The notes below the pieces were generated by a model that had not been told where the DNA came from, searched no databases, and saw nothing but the letters and a program-made list of their open reading frames with translations. The position numbers and the translations under genes were made by a program. Positions 41,575 to 50,015 of a DNA stretch of 64,000 nt are shown in pieces. Source of the DNA: Eubacteriales bacterium (GTDB lineage: Bacteria; Bacillota; Clostridia; Christensenellales; CAG-138); assembly GCA_021373115.1 (NCBI GenBank), contig JAJFTI010000014.1:21124-85123 (forward strand), written 5' to 3'. The stretch's first letter is position 1. Each line of letters starts with the position of its first letter.

Positions 41575-42888
41575 ATGAAACTGAATTACAAACGCACGTT
41601 CCTCGTCGGATTCGCGTTTCTTTCCATCAGCGCGTTCTGGCAGCTTTACGACACCATTATTCCGCTCATTCTGCGGGACACCTACCACATGGGCGATGGG
41701 CCTGCGGGCATCATCATGAGCCTCGACAACATCGTCGCGCTGTTCCTTCTGCCGCTCTTCGGCGCGCTGAGCGACAAGGTCGGCCGGCGTATCCCGTTCA
41801 TCCTGGCAGGCACGTTTACGGCGGTCGTGCTGTTCATGCTGCTGCCGATTCTCGACAACACCTACGGCATCTGGACGCCCGCGATTTCCCTCACCGTGTT
41901 CGTCGTCGTCCTCGGCCTGTTGCTGCTCACCATGGGCTCCTATCGCTCGCCTGCGGTCGCGCTGATGCCGGACGTTACCCCGAAGCCGGTCCGGAGCAAG
42001 GGCAACGCGGTCATCAATCTCATGGGCGCGGTCGGCGGCGCGTTTTCGCTTGTGGTGATGAAGATGCTCGTGTTCGACGGCCCGAGCGGGCGTTCGAACT
42101 ACCTCTACCTCTTCCTCGCGGTCGCCGCGCTCATGCTGCTTGCGGCGCTGACGGTGTTTTTCTTCGTTCCGGAGCGCAAGCTCGTCCAGCAGATGAAGGA
42201 CATCAACTATGGTGTCTCCGAGCAGGAAGATCAGAGCAAATCGATTGAGGTCAACGGCAAGAAGAAGCTGCCGCCGGAGGTTTTGCGCAGCCTGATTCTC
42301 ATTCTTGCCACCATTACGCTCTGGTTCCTTGGTTACAACGCGGTGACCACGGCGTTCAGCAAGTACGCCACCAAGATGTGGGCCGCCGGGCTCAACAATG
42401 TTTCAACCTGTTTGCTCGTTGCAACGGGCGTGGCCATTCTCTCCTACCTGCCCATCGGCTTTCTGGCTTCCCGTATCGGCCGGAAAAAAACGATTATCAT
42501 CGGCCTGATCGTCGCGCTCGCCTGCTTCATCTTCGGCGCAGTCAGAGCCAGCACCTTCTCGCCGCTGCTTTACGTCATGTTCGCGGCAATCGGCTTCGCG
42601 CAGGCGGCGGTAACGGTCAACACGTTCCCGATGGTCTGGGAGATCTCACGTTTCGGCAACGTCGGCAAATATACGGGCTTTTACTACACCTGCTCCATGG
42701 CGGCGCAGGTGGTCACGCCGATTGTTTCGGGCTATCTGCTCCAGTATGTCGGCTACGGCACGCTCTTTCCCTATGCGGCGGTCTTTATCGCGCTGGCGAT
42801 CATTCCAATCTCCCTTGCCAAGCATGGCGACAGCAAGCCCGGCAAGCCGGAGTCCAAGCTGGAAGCGCTGCAGGGCGCGGACGACTGA
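41575..42888 (+). CDS. MFS transporter (paralogue of the 7.8-kb gene)
   Basis: A 437-aa protein with 12 predicted membrane helices. The loop after helix 2, FGALSDKVGRRIPFILAG, and the equivalent FLASRIGRKKTIIIGL in the second half are classic MFS motifs. Helix 1 (SISAFWQLYDTIIPLILRDTY) and the layout resemble the transporter at 7829-9133, although the sequences have diverged. GGAG lies before the ATG; a TTG five codons earlier overlaps that site. It has no obvious partner gene, and the substrate is unknown. Confidence 0.85.
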   Translation: MKLNYKRTFLVGFAFLSISAFWQLYDTIIPLILRDTYHMGDGPAGIIMSLDNIVALFLLPLFGALSDKVGRRIPFILAGTFTAVVLFMLLPILDNTYGIWTPAISLTVFVVVLGLLLLTMGSYRSPAVALMPDVTPKPVRSKGNAVINLMGAVGGAFSLVVMKMLVFDGPSGRSNYLYLFLAVAALMLLAALTVFFFVPERKLVQQMKDINYGVSEQEDQSKSIEVNGKKKLPPEVLRSLILILATITLWFLGYNAVTTAFSKYATKMWAAGLNNVSTCLLVATGVAILSYLPIGFLASRIGRKKTIIIGLIVALACFIFGAVRASTFSPLLYVMFAAIGFAQAAVTVNTFPMVWEISRFGNVGKYTGFYYTCSMAAQVVTPIVSGYLLQYVGYGTLFPYAAVFIALAIIPISLAKHGDSKPGKPESKLEALQGADD

Positions 42889-42938
42889 TCCCTGCGCTGC
42901 GGATATCGTAAAAATCCGCGGAATCCGGGTATTTCTTC

Positions 42939-42967
42939 TTGACATGGCGGCGCAGAGTCCATATAAT
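42939..42967 (+). promoter_or_regulatory. Consensus promoter of infC-rpmI-rplT
   Basis: TTGACA at 42939-42944, a 17-bp spacer and TATAAT at 42962-42967, about 140 nt before infC. Confidence 0.92.
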
Positions 42968-43057
42968 AGTCATGTTCAAGCAGAAGCGCCCGCTTCTCAC
43001 CTGCCGGCGATTGCCAGGCACGGTAGCAACCAGTTTTCGATTTGAAAATGTTTTCCT

Positions 43058-43090
43058 GTGGGCGCAATCTGACTTGCGCCCACTATTTTT
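43058..43090 (+). terminator. Attenuator hairpin in the infC leader
   Basis: GTGGGCGCAA, loop tctgac, TTGCGCCCAC, then TATTTTT, placed 25 bp before the infC start and after a leader of about 90 nt. This is the place of the L20-type leader terminator that controls infC operons in Bacillota, so regulation by L20 is likely. Confidence 0.82.
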
Positions 43091-43113
43091 ATGTATTATG
43101 GAGGTGTTCTGCC

Positions 43114-43635
43114 ATCGCTATCACGGAATTGATGATCAACGAAGAGATCCGCGACCCCCAGGTTCGTTTGATCGGTGAAAACGGCGACCAGCTCGGCATT
43201 GTAGATGTCCGGACGGCGCAAAAAATGGCCGACGAACGCGAACTGGATCTGGTCAAGATCGCGCCAAACAGCGATCCGCCCGTCTGCAAGCTCATGGATT
43301 ACGGCAAGTACCGCTTTGAAATGAGCAAGCGCGACAAGGAACAGCGCAAGAATCAGAAGATCATCGAGCTCAAAGAAATCCGCCTCTCCGCCACCATCGA
43401 CGTGCGGGACATGGAGATTAAGGCCAAGCAAACCGTCAAGTTTCTTGCGGAAGGCGACAAGGTCAAGGTTTCCATCCGGTTCCGCGGCCGCCAGATCACG
43501 CATAATGAGATCGGTATGGACGTGATGGATCGCTTTTTCGAAATGGTTGCGGACAGCGCGGTCAAAGAGCGCGCAGCCAAAATGGAAGGCAGAAGCTTAT
43601 TCATGATTCTCGCTTCGAAGAATGAAAAGAAGTAG
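43114..43635 (+). CDS. infC: Translation initiation factor IF-3 (AUC start)
   Basis: A 173-aa IF-3: N-domain ELMINEEIRDPQVRLIGENGDQLGIV, linker rich in Lys, C-domain KEIRLSATIDVRDMEIKAKQTVKFL and VSIRFRGRQITH. It binds the 30S subunit and rejects wrong start codons. No ATG, GTG or TTG fits the ribosome site: GGAGG at 43100 has the right distance (9 nt) only to the ATC at 43114, which gives the family N-terminus IAITELMINEE. Rare AUU/AUC starts allow IF-3 to repress its own translation. It is the first gene of infC-rpmI-rplT. Confidence 0.93.
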   Translation: MAITELMINEEIRDPQVRLIGENGDQLGIVDVRTAQKMADERELDLVKIAPNSDPPVCKLMDYGKYRFEMSKRDKEQRKNQKIIELKEIRLSATIDVRDMEIKAKQTVKFLAEGDKVKVSIRFRGRQITHNEIGMDVMDRFFEMVADSAVKERAAKMEGRSLFMILASKNEKK

Positions 43636-43686
43636 CGGGAACACAAAGAAGTAACACAAGAAAGAAAGACCAGGAGGAACCGACAC

Positions 43687-43884
43687 ATGCCTAAGTTAAA
43701 AACCCATCGCGGAGCGGCAAAGCGCTTCTCCCTCACGAAATCGGGTAAGATCAAGCGGAGTAAGGCTTACAAACGCCATATTCTGACCAAGAAATCCACC
43801 AAGCGCCTGCGCGGTCTTCGTAAAACCGGCTATATTGCCGAGGTCGAAGAGAAGAAAATCCGCAAGCTGCTTCCGTATGCGTAA
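43687..43884 (+). CDS. rpmI: 50S ribosomal protein L35
   Basis: A 65-aa basic protein starting [21 protein letters not shown], the full L35 pattern. AGGAGG precedes the ATG. It lies between infC and rplT. Confidence 0.98.
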   Translation: MPKLKTHRGAAKRFSLTKSGKIKRSKAYKRHILTKKSTKRLRGLRKTGYIAEVEEKKIRKLLPYA

Positions 43885-43898
43885 GGAGGAAATGAATT

Positions 43899-44255
43899 AT
43901 GGCCAGAATTAAAAGAGCAGTCAACGCCGTGAAAAAGCGCCGCAAGGTTTTGCGGCTCGCGAAGGGTTACTACGGTGCCAAGAGCAAGCAATACCGCGCC
44001 GCTTCCCAGCAGGTGATGAAGTCCATGGCGTATGCGTACGTTGGACGCAAGCTGAAAAAGCGCGAATACCGCCGTCTCTGGATTGCCCGTATCAACGCGG
44101 GCGCCCGCATCTGCGGAACGACCTACAGCCGCCTGATCAACGGGCTCAAGCTCGCGGACGTGAACATCAACCGCAAGGTGCTCGCCGACCTCGCCATCAC
44201 CGATATGGGCGCGTTCAAGGAGCTCGTCGATATCGCGATGAAGGCAAGAGCGTAA
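43899..44255 (+). CDS. rplT: 50S ribosomal protein L20
   Basis: A 118-aa L20: MARIKRAVNAVKKRRKVLRLAKGYYG at the start and LWIARINAGAR and LADLAITDMGAFKELV later. It assembles the 50S subunit and, in Bacillota, represses its own operon through the leader. GGAGG precedes the ATG. It is the last gene of the operon. Confidence 0.98.
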   Translation: MARIKRAVNAVKKRRKVLRLAKGYYGAKSKQYRAASQQVMKSMAYAYVGRKLKKREYRRLWIARINAGARICGTTYSRLINGLKLADVNINRKVLADLAITDMGAFKELVDIAMKARA

Positions 44256-44273
44256 CAAGCGAAAAGCAAAATG

Positions 44274-44303
44274 AGAATCGCCGTTTTCGGCGGTTCTTTT
44301 TTT
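44274..44303 (+). terminator. Rho-independent terminator after rplT
   Basis: AGAATCGCCG, loop tttt, CGGCGGTTCT, then a run of T residues. Confidence 0.9.
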
Positions 44304-44345
44304 AACCTTTCGAGCGCGAATTCCGATTGTCCGCACCGGCGAATG

Positions 44346-44354
44346 TGGTATACT
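44346..44354 (+). promoter_or_regulatory. Extended -10 promoter of the RNA methyltransferase gene
   Basis: TGgTATACT at 44346-44354. The next bases GAACTGGAT are identical to those at the leaderless promoter near 13577, but here the gene starts about 60 nt later with a normal ribosome site. Confidence 0.6.
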
Positions 44355-44414
44355 GAACTGGATATCGGGGTTTACCCCGAACGTGTTTCACTCTGCAGGA
44401 AGGGAGGCGGTCGC

Positions 44415-45167
44415 ATGGTCATCGAAAGCCGCTCCAACGAGCGCGTAAAGGAAGCGCGAAAGCTCCTGCTGCGCAAGGAACGGAAGGAGTCCGGCCTGCA
44501 TCTGATCGAAGGGGAAAAGCTCGTCGGCGAAGCGGTCTCTTCCGGCGCGCGCGTCGTATCCTGCTTTCTGGAGCAGGGATTCGTTTTCTCGCCGCCGGAG
44601 AACGCCGTGACGCACGTGGTGTCCCGCGCCGTGCTCGAATCCCTCTGCGAAAGCCAAACGCCGCAGGGCGTGGTCGCCGTGGTCGAAACCCCCTCCCTGA
44701 CCCCGCCGGAGCGGTATCCGGGCGGCCTTGTCGTCACGCTGGACGGTGTGCAGGATCCCGGCAACGTCGGAACGATCCTTCGCTCGGCGGATGCCTTCGG
44801 GGCAAGCGGCGTACTGCTTTCCCCCGCCTGCGCGGATGTTTACGCGCCAAAGACGCTCCGCGCGGCCATGGGTTCGACCTATCATCTGCCCGTTTGGCAG
44901 GGTGAATTGACGGAGGAACTCGTGCGGATGAAGCAACAGGGCTTCTTTGCGCTCTGCGGTGATTTACGGGGCAGCGAAACGCTGCCAGCCCTCACGAAAA
45001 ACGTATCTCTCGTCATCGGCAGCGAGGGCAGCGGCGTCAGCGCCGAAGTCGCCGCTCTTTGCGCGGGATACCGGCTCGCCATGCGCGGCCGCGCAGAGTC
45101 GCTCAACGCCTCCGTTGCCGCCGGCGTGCTGCTGTATGTCGTATCCGGGGCGATGCCCCGCGTATAA
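44415..45167 (+). CDS. SpoU/TrmH family RNA 2'-O-methyltransferase
   Basis: A 250-aa SPOUT methyltransferase. The N-terminal substrate-binding part (SRSNERVKEARKLLLRKERKESGLHLIEGEKLVGEA) is followed by the knotted domain with LDGVQDPGNVGTILRSADAFG (about 102-122), VIGSEGSGVS (about 196-205) and MRGRAESLNASVAAGVLLY (about 222-240), the three TrmH motifs. It uses SAM to methylate a ribose in rRNA or tRNA. GGGAGG precedes the ATG at 44415; upstream in-frame codons lie before the promoter. In many Bacillota this gene stands between rplT and pheS. Confidence 0.92.
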   Translation: MVIESRSNERVKEARKLLLRKERKESGLHLIEGEKLVGEAVSSGARVVSCFLEQGFVFSPPENAVTHVVSRAVLESLCESQTPQGVVAVVETPSLTPPERYPGGLVVTLDGVQDPGNVGTILRSADAFGASGVLLSPACADVYAPKTLRAAMGSTYHLPVWQGELTEELVRMKQQGFFALCGDLRGSETLPALTKNVSLVIGSEGSGVSAEVAALCAGYRLAMRGRAESLNASVAAGVLLYVVSGAMPRV

Positions 45168-45201
45168 TCCCTCCCGATTTCAACCGAAAAGGAGCACAGG
45201 A

Positions 45202-45759
45202 ATGGAACAGCCAATTAACCGAAAAGTCCTTGTCGTGGTCGATATGCAGAACGACTTTATCACCGGTTCGCTCGGCTCAAAAGATGCGCAGTCGATTGTG
45301 GAAAACGTGGTAAAGCGCATTCTGGACTTCGACGGACTGATTCTCTATACGCTCGACACGCACACCGAGAATTATCTGGACACGCAGGAAGGGCAGAAAT
45401 TGCCCGTTCGGCACTGCATCGCCGGGTCGGACGGCTGGGCGCCCAACGCCGCCGTCTGGATGGCGCTGATGCATCAAAACGTTGCGGACGAGCAGCACAT
45501 GATCGCGAAGGACACGTTCGGCGGCGTAAGCCTGCCGATGCGCATCCATGAGATGCTGGACGGCGACCCGGAGGAAATCACGCTCGTCGGGCTCTGCACG
45601 GATATCTGCGTCATCAGCAACGCACTGTTGCTTAAGGCGTTCTATCCGGAAGCAAAGATCACGGTGGACGCCGCAGCCTGCGCGGGCGCCACGCCGGAAG
45701 GGCATAAGAACGCCCTGTCTGCCATGAAGGTCTGCCAGATTGATATTGTGAACGAATAA
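45202..45759 (+). CDS. Isochorismatase-family cysteine hydrolase
   Basis: A 185-aa hydrolase. The catalytic triad is visible: Asp in VVVDMQNDF (about 14), Lys in MIAKDTFGG (about 103) and Cys in LVGLCTDICVIS (about 136). DTHTENY matches the metal-binding region of nicotinamidases. The substrate may be nicotinamide or a related amide. AAAAGGAG lies before the ATG. It starts 34 bp after the methyltransferase gene and probably shares its message. A bidirectional terminator follows. Confidence 0.88.
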   Translation: MEQPINRKVLVVVDMQNDFITGSLGSKDAQSIVENVVKRILDFDGLILYTLDTHTENYLDTQEGQKLPVRHCIAGSDGWAPNAAVWMALMHQNVADEQHMIAKDTFGGVSLPMRIHEMLDGDPEEITLVGLCTDICVISNALLLKAFYPEAKITVDAAACAGATPEGHKNALSAMKVCQIDIVNE

Positions 45760-45774
45760 ACTCGTATGCAACAC

Positions 45775-45800
45775 AAAACGCCCTCGCGGGCGTTTTTGTT
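45775..45800. terminator. Bidirectional terminator
   Basis: AAAACGCCC, loop tcgc, GGGCGTTTT, between the hydrolase gene and murD, which converge. Confidence 0.85.
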
Positions 45801-45808
45801 TGTTTCAC

Positions 45809-47173
45809 TTACTTGAATTGGTTCACGATCTCCTTAAACACCCTGCCGCGCTGCTCGAAATTATCAAACATGTCCCAGCTCGCGCAGGCGGGCGAAAGCA
45901 GAACCGCGTCCCCCGGCTGTGCGAGCACGCGCGCGCAGGAAACCGCGTCCGCAAACGTGCCCGTCGCGTGACAGTAGCCGAGAAAACCGGTGTCCCGCGC
46001 GGTATCGAGAATCTTCTGCTTCGTCGCGCCCAGCACGACAATCGCCTTGAGCGTACTGCCGTGAAAGTGCTCGAACAGCTCGTGGAAGTCGCTGTGCTTG
46101 TCGTAACCGCCAAGGATGAGCACGGTCGGCCGCGTCATCGCCTGAATCGCCTTGATGGTCGAGTCCGGGTTCGTCCCTTTGGAATCGTTGATATAGCGAA
46201 CGCCTTCGAACTCGCGCACGAATTCGATGCGGTGCTCCACGCCGGGAAACGACTTCAGCGTTTCGCGCACCGCGTCCGCGGAAATGCCCATGCCGAGCGC
46301 GAGCAGCGAGCAGAGCATCGCGTTTTCGAGGTTATGCCCGCCGGGAATCCGGATTTCGTCCGCGCGGATGAGCGGGGATTCGCCCGCCTCGTCGCGGTAG
46401 ATCACCGTGTCCCCGCTTAAATAACAGCCGCGGGGCACCGCCTCTTTGCGGGAGAAGTAGAACGCCTTCGCCGGCGTCAGCCGCGCCATATCGCGCACGA
46501 TCGCGTCGTCATAGTTGAGCACGGCGATATCCTCCGCCGTCTGGTGATCGAAAATTTTGCTCTTGGCGGCGATGTAGTTCTCCATCGTGCCAAAGTGGTC
46601 GAGGTGATCCTCCGTAATGTTGCAGACGCCCGCCGCACGCGCGTGGAAATGAACATTCCCTTCAAGCTGCAAGCCCGCCGTTTCGGCAACGACCACGTCC
46701 CCCTCGCGCGTATCCAGCGCATGCTCCGTAATCGCCACGCCGATGTTGCCGAGCACGAACGTATGCCGTCCACCCGCTTTGAACATCTCCCCCGTCAGGG
46801 CGGTGCAGGTCGTCTTTCCGTTTGTTCCGGTAATGCAGACGAATTCCGCGTGGCTGTATCGGTAGCCCAGCTCGATTTCGCTGATGACCTCAATGCCGCG
46901 CCGTTTTGCTTCCATCACGAACGGAACCGTCATCGGTATAATCGGGCTGATGACGATCAGCGAAACGCCGTCAAACAGGCCGACCGGATCCTCGCCAAGC
47001 CGCCACGTGACGGCTGCGCCTTCCAGCGCTTCTTTGAGGCCCTCGATTTCGGATTTCTTATCGTTGACGACAACCTCCCAGCCAACGCGGCACAGCAGCT
47101 TGGCCGCGCCGATTCCACTCTTCGCCATGCCGACGATGAGCGCTTTTCGGGATAGATTCTTTTTGGATTCCAT
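45809..47173 (-). CDS. murD: UDP-N-acetylmuramoylalanine-D-glutamate ligase
   Basis: A 454-aa Mur ligase that adds D-Glu to UDP-MurNAc-L-Ala in the cytoplasm. The N-terminal UDP-binding part has VGMAKSGIGAAKLL (about 14-27), the ATP loop is ITGTNGKTTCTALTG (about 113-127), and the C-terminal domain has YINDSKGTNPDSTIKAI (about 317-333) and SPACASWDMFDNFEQRG (about 429-445). GGAGG precedes the ATG. It follows mraY after 57 bp and is the last gene of the local dcw cluster; ftsW and murG, which usually follow, are absent. Confidence 0.96.
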   Translation of the reverse strand: MESKKNLSRKALIVGMAKSGIGAAKLLCRVGWEVVVNDKKSEIEGLKEALEGAAVTWRLGEDPVGLFDGVSLIVISPIIPMTVPFVMEAKRRGIEVISEIELGYRYSHAEFVCITGTNGKTTCTALTGEMFKAGGRHTFVLGNIGVAITEHALDTREGDVVVAETAGLQLEGNVHFHARAAGVCNITEDHLDHFGTMENYIAAKSKIFDHQTAEDIAVLNYDDAIVRDMARLTPAKAFYFSRKEAVPRGCYLSGDTVIYRDEAGESPLIRADEIRIPGGHNLENAMLCSLLALGMGISADAVRETLKSFPGVEHRIEFVREFEGVRYINDSKGTNPDSTIKAIQAMTRPTVLILGGYDKHSDFHELFEHFHGSTLKAIVVLGATKQKILDTARDTGFLGYCHATGTFADAVSCARVLAQPGDAVLLSPACASWDMFDNFEQRGRVFKEIVNQFK

Positions 47174-47230
47174 AGCCGGTATTCCTCCGAAAAAAACGCC
47201 CGACGCTTCGTTCGGGCGGAAGTGTTTTCT

Positions 47231-48235
47231 TTATCGCAGATAGGGCAGCAGGCAGATTGCGCAGAGAACCGTCGTAACGATTACATACATGGTTACAATC
47301 TGCGGTTCCGGATACCCCGATAATTCGAAGTGATGATGGATCGGCGCCATCTTGAACATTCGCTTTCCGTGGTTGAGGTGGTTTGTCGCAACCTGCAGCA
47401 CGACCGAAAGCGCGCTTGCCAGATAGCAGAACCCCATAATCGGCAGAAGCAGGATCGAGCGGCTGAGAATTGCCATCATGGAGACCGCTCCGCCGAGCGC
47501 GAGCGAGCCGGTATCCCCCATGAACACGCGCGCGGGATAGGTATTGTAGCGTAAAAAACCGATCGACGAGCCGACGACCGCCGCGCAGAAAATCATCATC
47601 CCGTTCAGATTGTTTCCCAGAAGCAGCTCGCCGTTCTGATTCGCCAGTATCGTCATCACGGAGAAAATAGCGAGCATAAAGAGCGAGTAGACCATGGTCA
47701 CGCTGGTTGCGAGCCCGTCCAGCCCGTCCGTCAGGTTCACGGCGTTGACTTCCGCTACGATGACGAAGACGACGAGCGGAATGTACCAGATGCCTATGTC
47801 CCATTCCCCGCCGGAGATCGGCAGGTAGAGCGAGGAGCCGATCAGCGGCGAACGGTATGCCCAAACGGCAACGAGCGAAGCAATCAGAATCTGCGCAAGC
47901 AGTTTCTGATAGGCACGCAGCCCAAGATTGTTTTTCCGGCGAATCTTAATGAAATCGTCGAGAAAACCGACGATTCCAAACGCAACGGTCACCAGCAGCG
48001 CGGGAAGCACAAAATCCATGCCGTCCAGCCCGAATACGAGCGAAGCAACGGTAATGGCAAGCAGCGTCATAATGCCGCCCATGGTTGGCGTACCCTGTTT
48101 TTTCTTGTGCGACTCGGGACCGAGCTCGCGCTCGATCTGACCGAACTTCAGCCGGTGCAGCATGGGGATAAACAGCGGGCCGAGCAGCCAGACGATTGTA
48201 AAGGCGGTTAACGCCGTAATCAAAACTTGAAACAT
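47231..48235 (-). CDS. mraY: Phospho-MurNAc-pentapeptide translocase
   Basis: A 334-aa integral membrane enzyme with ten predicted helices that makes lipid I from UDP-MurNAc-pentapeptide and undecaprenyl phosphate. Signatures: LGPESHKKKQGTPTMGG (about 39-55), FLDDFIKIRRKNNLGL (about 97-112), NLTDGLDGLA (about 173-182) and the HHH motif in KMAPIHHHFELSG (about 293-305). The start is the ATG at 48235: a TATAAT ends 6 nt before it and no Shine-Dalgarno is present, so the message is probably leaderless. Longer frames reach upstream of this promoter without a ribosome site. The gap to murE is 226 bp, and murF is missing from it. Confidence 0.95.
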   Translation of the reverse strand: MFQVLITALTAFTIVWLLGPLFIPMLHRLKFGQIERELGPESHKKKQGTPTMGGIMTLLAITVASLVFGLDGMDFVLPALLVTVAFGIVGFLDDFIKIRRKNNLGLRAYQKLLAQILIASLVAVWAYRSPLIGSSLYLPISGGEWDIGIWYIPLVVFVIVAEVNAVNLTDGLDGLATSVTMVYSLFMLAIFSVMTILANQNGELLLGNNLNGMMIFCAAVVGSSIGFLRYNTYPARVFMGDTGSLALGGAVSMMAILSRSILLLPIMGFCYLASALSVVLQVATNHLNHGKRMFKMAPIHHHFELSGYPEPQIVTMYVIVTTVLCAICLLPYLR

Positions 48236-48241
48236 AGCGAT

Positions 48242-48271
48242 ATTATAACCCCATCCCCGCATGCGCGACAA
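48242..48271 (-). promoter_or_regulatory. Internal promoter before mraY, leaderless type
   Basis: On the minus strand TTGTCG (48271-48266), an 18-bp spacer and TATAAT (48247-48242), 6 nt before the mraY ATG. Confidence 0.65.
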
Positions 48272-48461
48272 TCCCCAATTCACTTCCGGCGGATGCGGCA
48301 AGCGCGTTTTCTTCCGAAATACATCGTTTTCTTCCGTCCGTGGGCGCGCACCGAATGAAAAAAACCGAAACATTCAAAAATCCGCACCTTCGTATCCTCG
48401 CGCCAGTACGCGCGTTTTTCGCGCGTACAAGCCGGATCAAAAGTGCGGAGAAGTGCCCCGG

Positions 48462-49895
48462 TTACAGTTCGCTTAGCAGTTCCTCGACAATCTCCTTATC
48501 GTCGAAGTGGTACTTCGTGCCGTTGATCTCCTGATAGTTCTCGTGCCCTTTGCCGGCAATCATAATCACATCGTCGTTTTGCGCCATTGCAAGCGCGTAG
48601 CGAATCGCTTCCTTGCGGTTTTCAATCACGGTGTACTTCGTTCCGCTGCGCTTCATGCCCTCTTCGATCGAATCGATGATGACCATGGGCTCCTCTGTGC
48701 GCGGGTTGTCGCTGGTGATGACCGCGAATTCGGAAAACCGCCCGACAATCTCGCCCATGATCGGGCGTTTCGCGCGGTCGCGGTCGCCGCCGCAGCCAAA
48801 CACGCAGATCACACGGCCCTTGGTGAACTGCTGAACGGTTTTCAGTACGTTTTCCAGCGCGTCCGGCGTATGGGCATAATCCACAAAAACCGAGAATCCC
48901 CGGTTCGTTTTAACCGGTTCCAACCGGCCGGAAACGCTGGTCAGCGATTCCAGCCCCGCTTTGATCGCGCTAAGTTTAATGCCGACCGCCTGCGCCATTC
49001 CAACCGCGCCCATCGCGTTGAACACCGAAAACAGGCCGGGAATCGCAAGGTGCATGAGGACTTCGCCCTCCGGCGTGTGCAAATCAAACTGCACGCCGTC
49101 CGTGGTAATATCGATATCCGTCGCGGAGATATCCGCGCGGTCGCGCACGCCGAAGGTGAGAATCGGAATCGCCAGCCCTTCCATGATGCGCGCGGCATAG
49201 GGATCGTCCACATTGACAACCGCCTTTTTGCTGTTGAGGAACAGAATCTTCTTTGCGGCCAGATAGTTGTCAAACGACTTGTGATAGTCGAGGTGATCCT
49301 GTGTCAGATTCGTAAACAGGCCTACGTCAAACTTAATTCCGTGGACGCGGAACTGCTCCAGCGCATGCGAACTCGTTTCCATCACAACAAGGTCCACGTG
49401 CGCATCCGCCATCATACGAAGAAGGCGAAACAGATCGACGGATTCCGGCGTCGTGCGCTCGGTATGGATGCTCTCGGAACCGATCATATTTCGGATGGTA
49501 CCGATTACGCCGACCTTCTTTCCGGCCTGTTCGGCAATCGCCTTGACCATATAGGTCGTGGTCGTTTTGCCGTTCGTGCCGGTTACGCCTAGCATCATCA
49601 TTTCACGCTGCGGATATCCGTAAAACGCGGCGGCCATTTCGGCCATCGCCTTCCTTGCGTTCTTCACCACAACCTGCGGAACCGCAATCGGCAGTTCGCG
49701 CTCCACGAGGAGCGCGCCGGCTCCGCCGTCTACCGCACTCTGCGCGAACGTATGTCCGTCGAAGAGCGCGCCGACAATGCAGCAGAATAAGCTCCCCTGC
49801 TTCACCTTGCGCGAATCGTATTCGATGGATGCGATATCCGTGTCCTCGCCTTCCAAGCGCTGGCCGGATGCCATTGCGAGTTCCGAAAGCAGCAT
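48462..49895 (-). CDS. murE: UDP-MurNAc-tripeptide synthetase, DAP type
   Basis: A 477-aa Mur ligase. ATP loop GVTGTNGKTTTTYMVKA (about 103-119), TQDHLDYH (about 203-210), FVDYAHTPDALENVL (about 337-351), and the amino-acid specificity motif DNPR in ITSDNPRTEEP (about 398-408). DNPR marks addition of meso-diaminopimelate, so the peptidoglycan is of the DAP type. GGGAGG lies before the ATG. It lies 120 bp after the PBP gene. Between murE and mraY there are 226 bp without a gene, where murF is normally found. Confidence 0.95.
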   Translation of the reverse strand: MLLSELAMASGQRLEGEDTDIASIEYDSRKVKQGSLFCCIVGALFDGHTFAQSAVDGGAGALLVERELPIAVPQVVVKNARKAMAEMAAAFYGYPQREMMMLGVTGTNGKTTTTYMVKAIAEQAGKKVGVIGTIRNMIGSESIHTERTTPESVDLFRLLRMMADAHVDLVVMETSSHALEQFRVHGIKFDVGLFTNLTQDHLDYHKSFDNYLAAKKILFLNSKKAVVNVDDPYAARIMEGLAIPILTFGVRDRADISATDIDITTDGVQFDLHTPEGEVLMHLAIPGLFSVFNAMGAVGMAQAVGIKLSAIKAGLESLTSVSGRLEPVKTNRGFSVFVDYAHTPDALENVLKTVQQFTKGRVICVFGCGGDRDRAKRPIMGEIVGRFSEFAVITSDNPRTEEPMVIIDSIEEGMKRSGTKYTVIENRKEAIRYALAMAQNDDVIMIAGKGHENYQEINGTKYHFDDKEIVEELLSEL

Positions 49896-50015
49896 GTGAT
49901 TACCTCCCGTTGCGCGAAGCGCATCTTCGCGCCGTTTGAAAAATATATAGATAAATAAATCGCCTGTTCCTATTGGTTTGCGCGGTGTTTCCGGCCGCGC
50001 TGCGGCGAATCTGCT

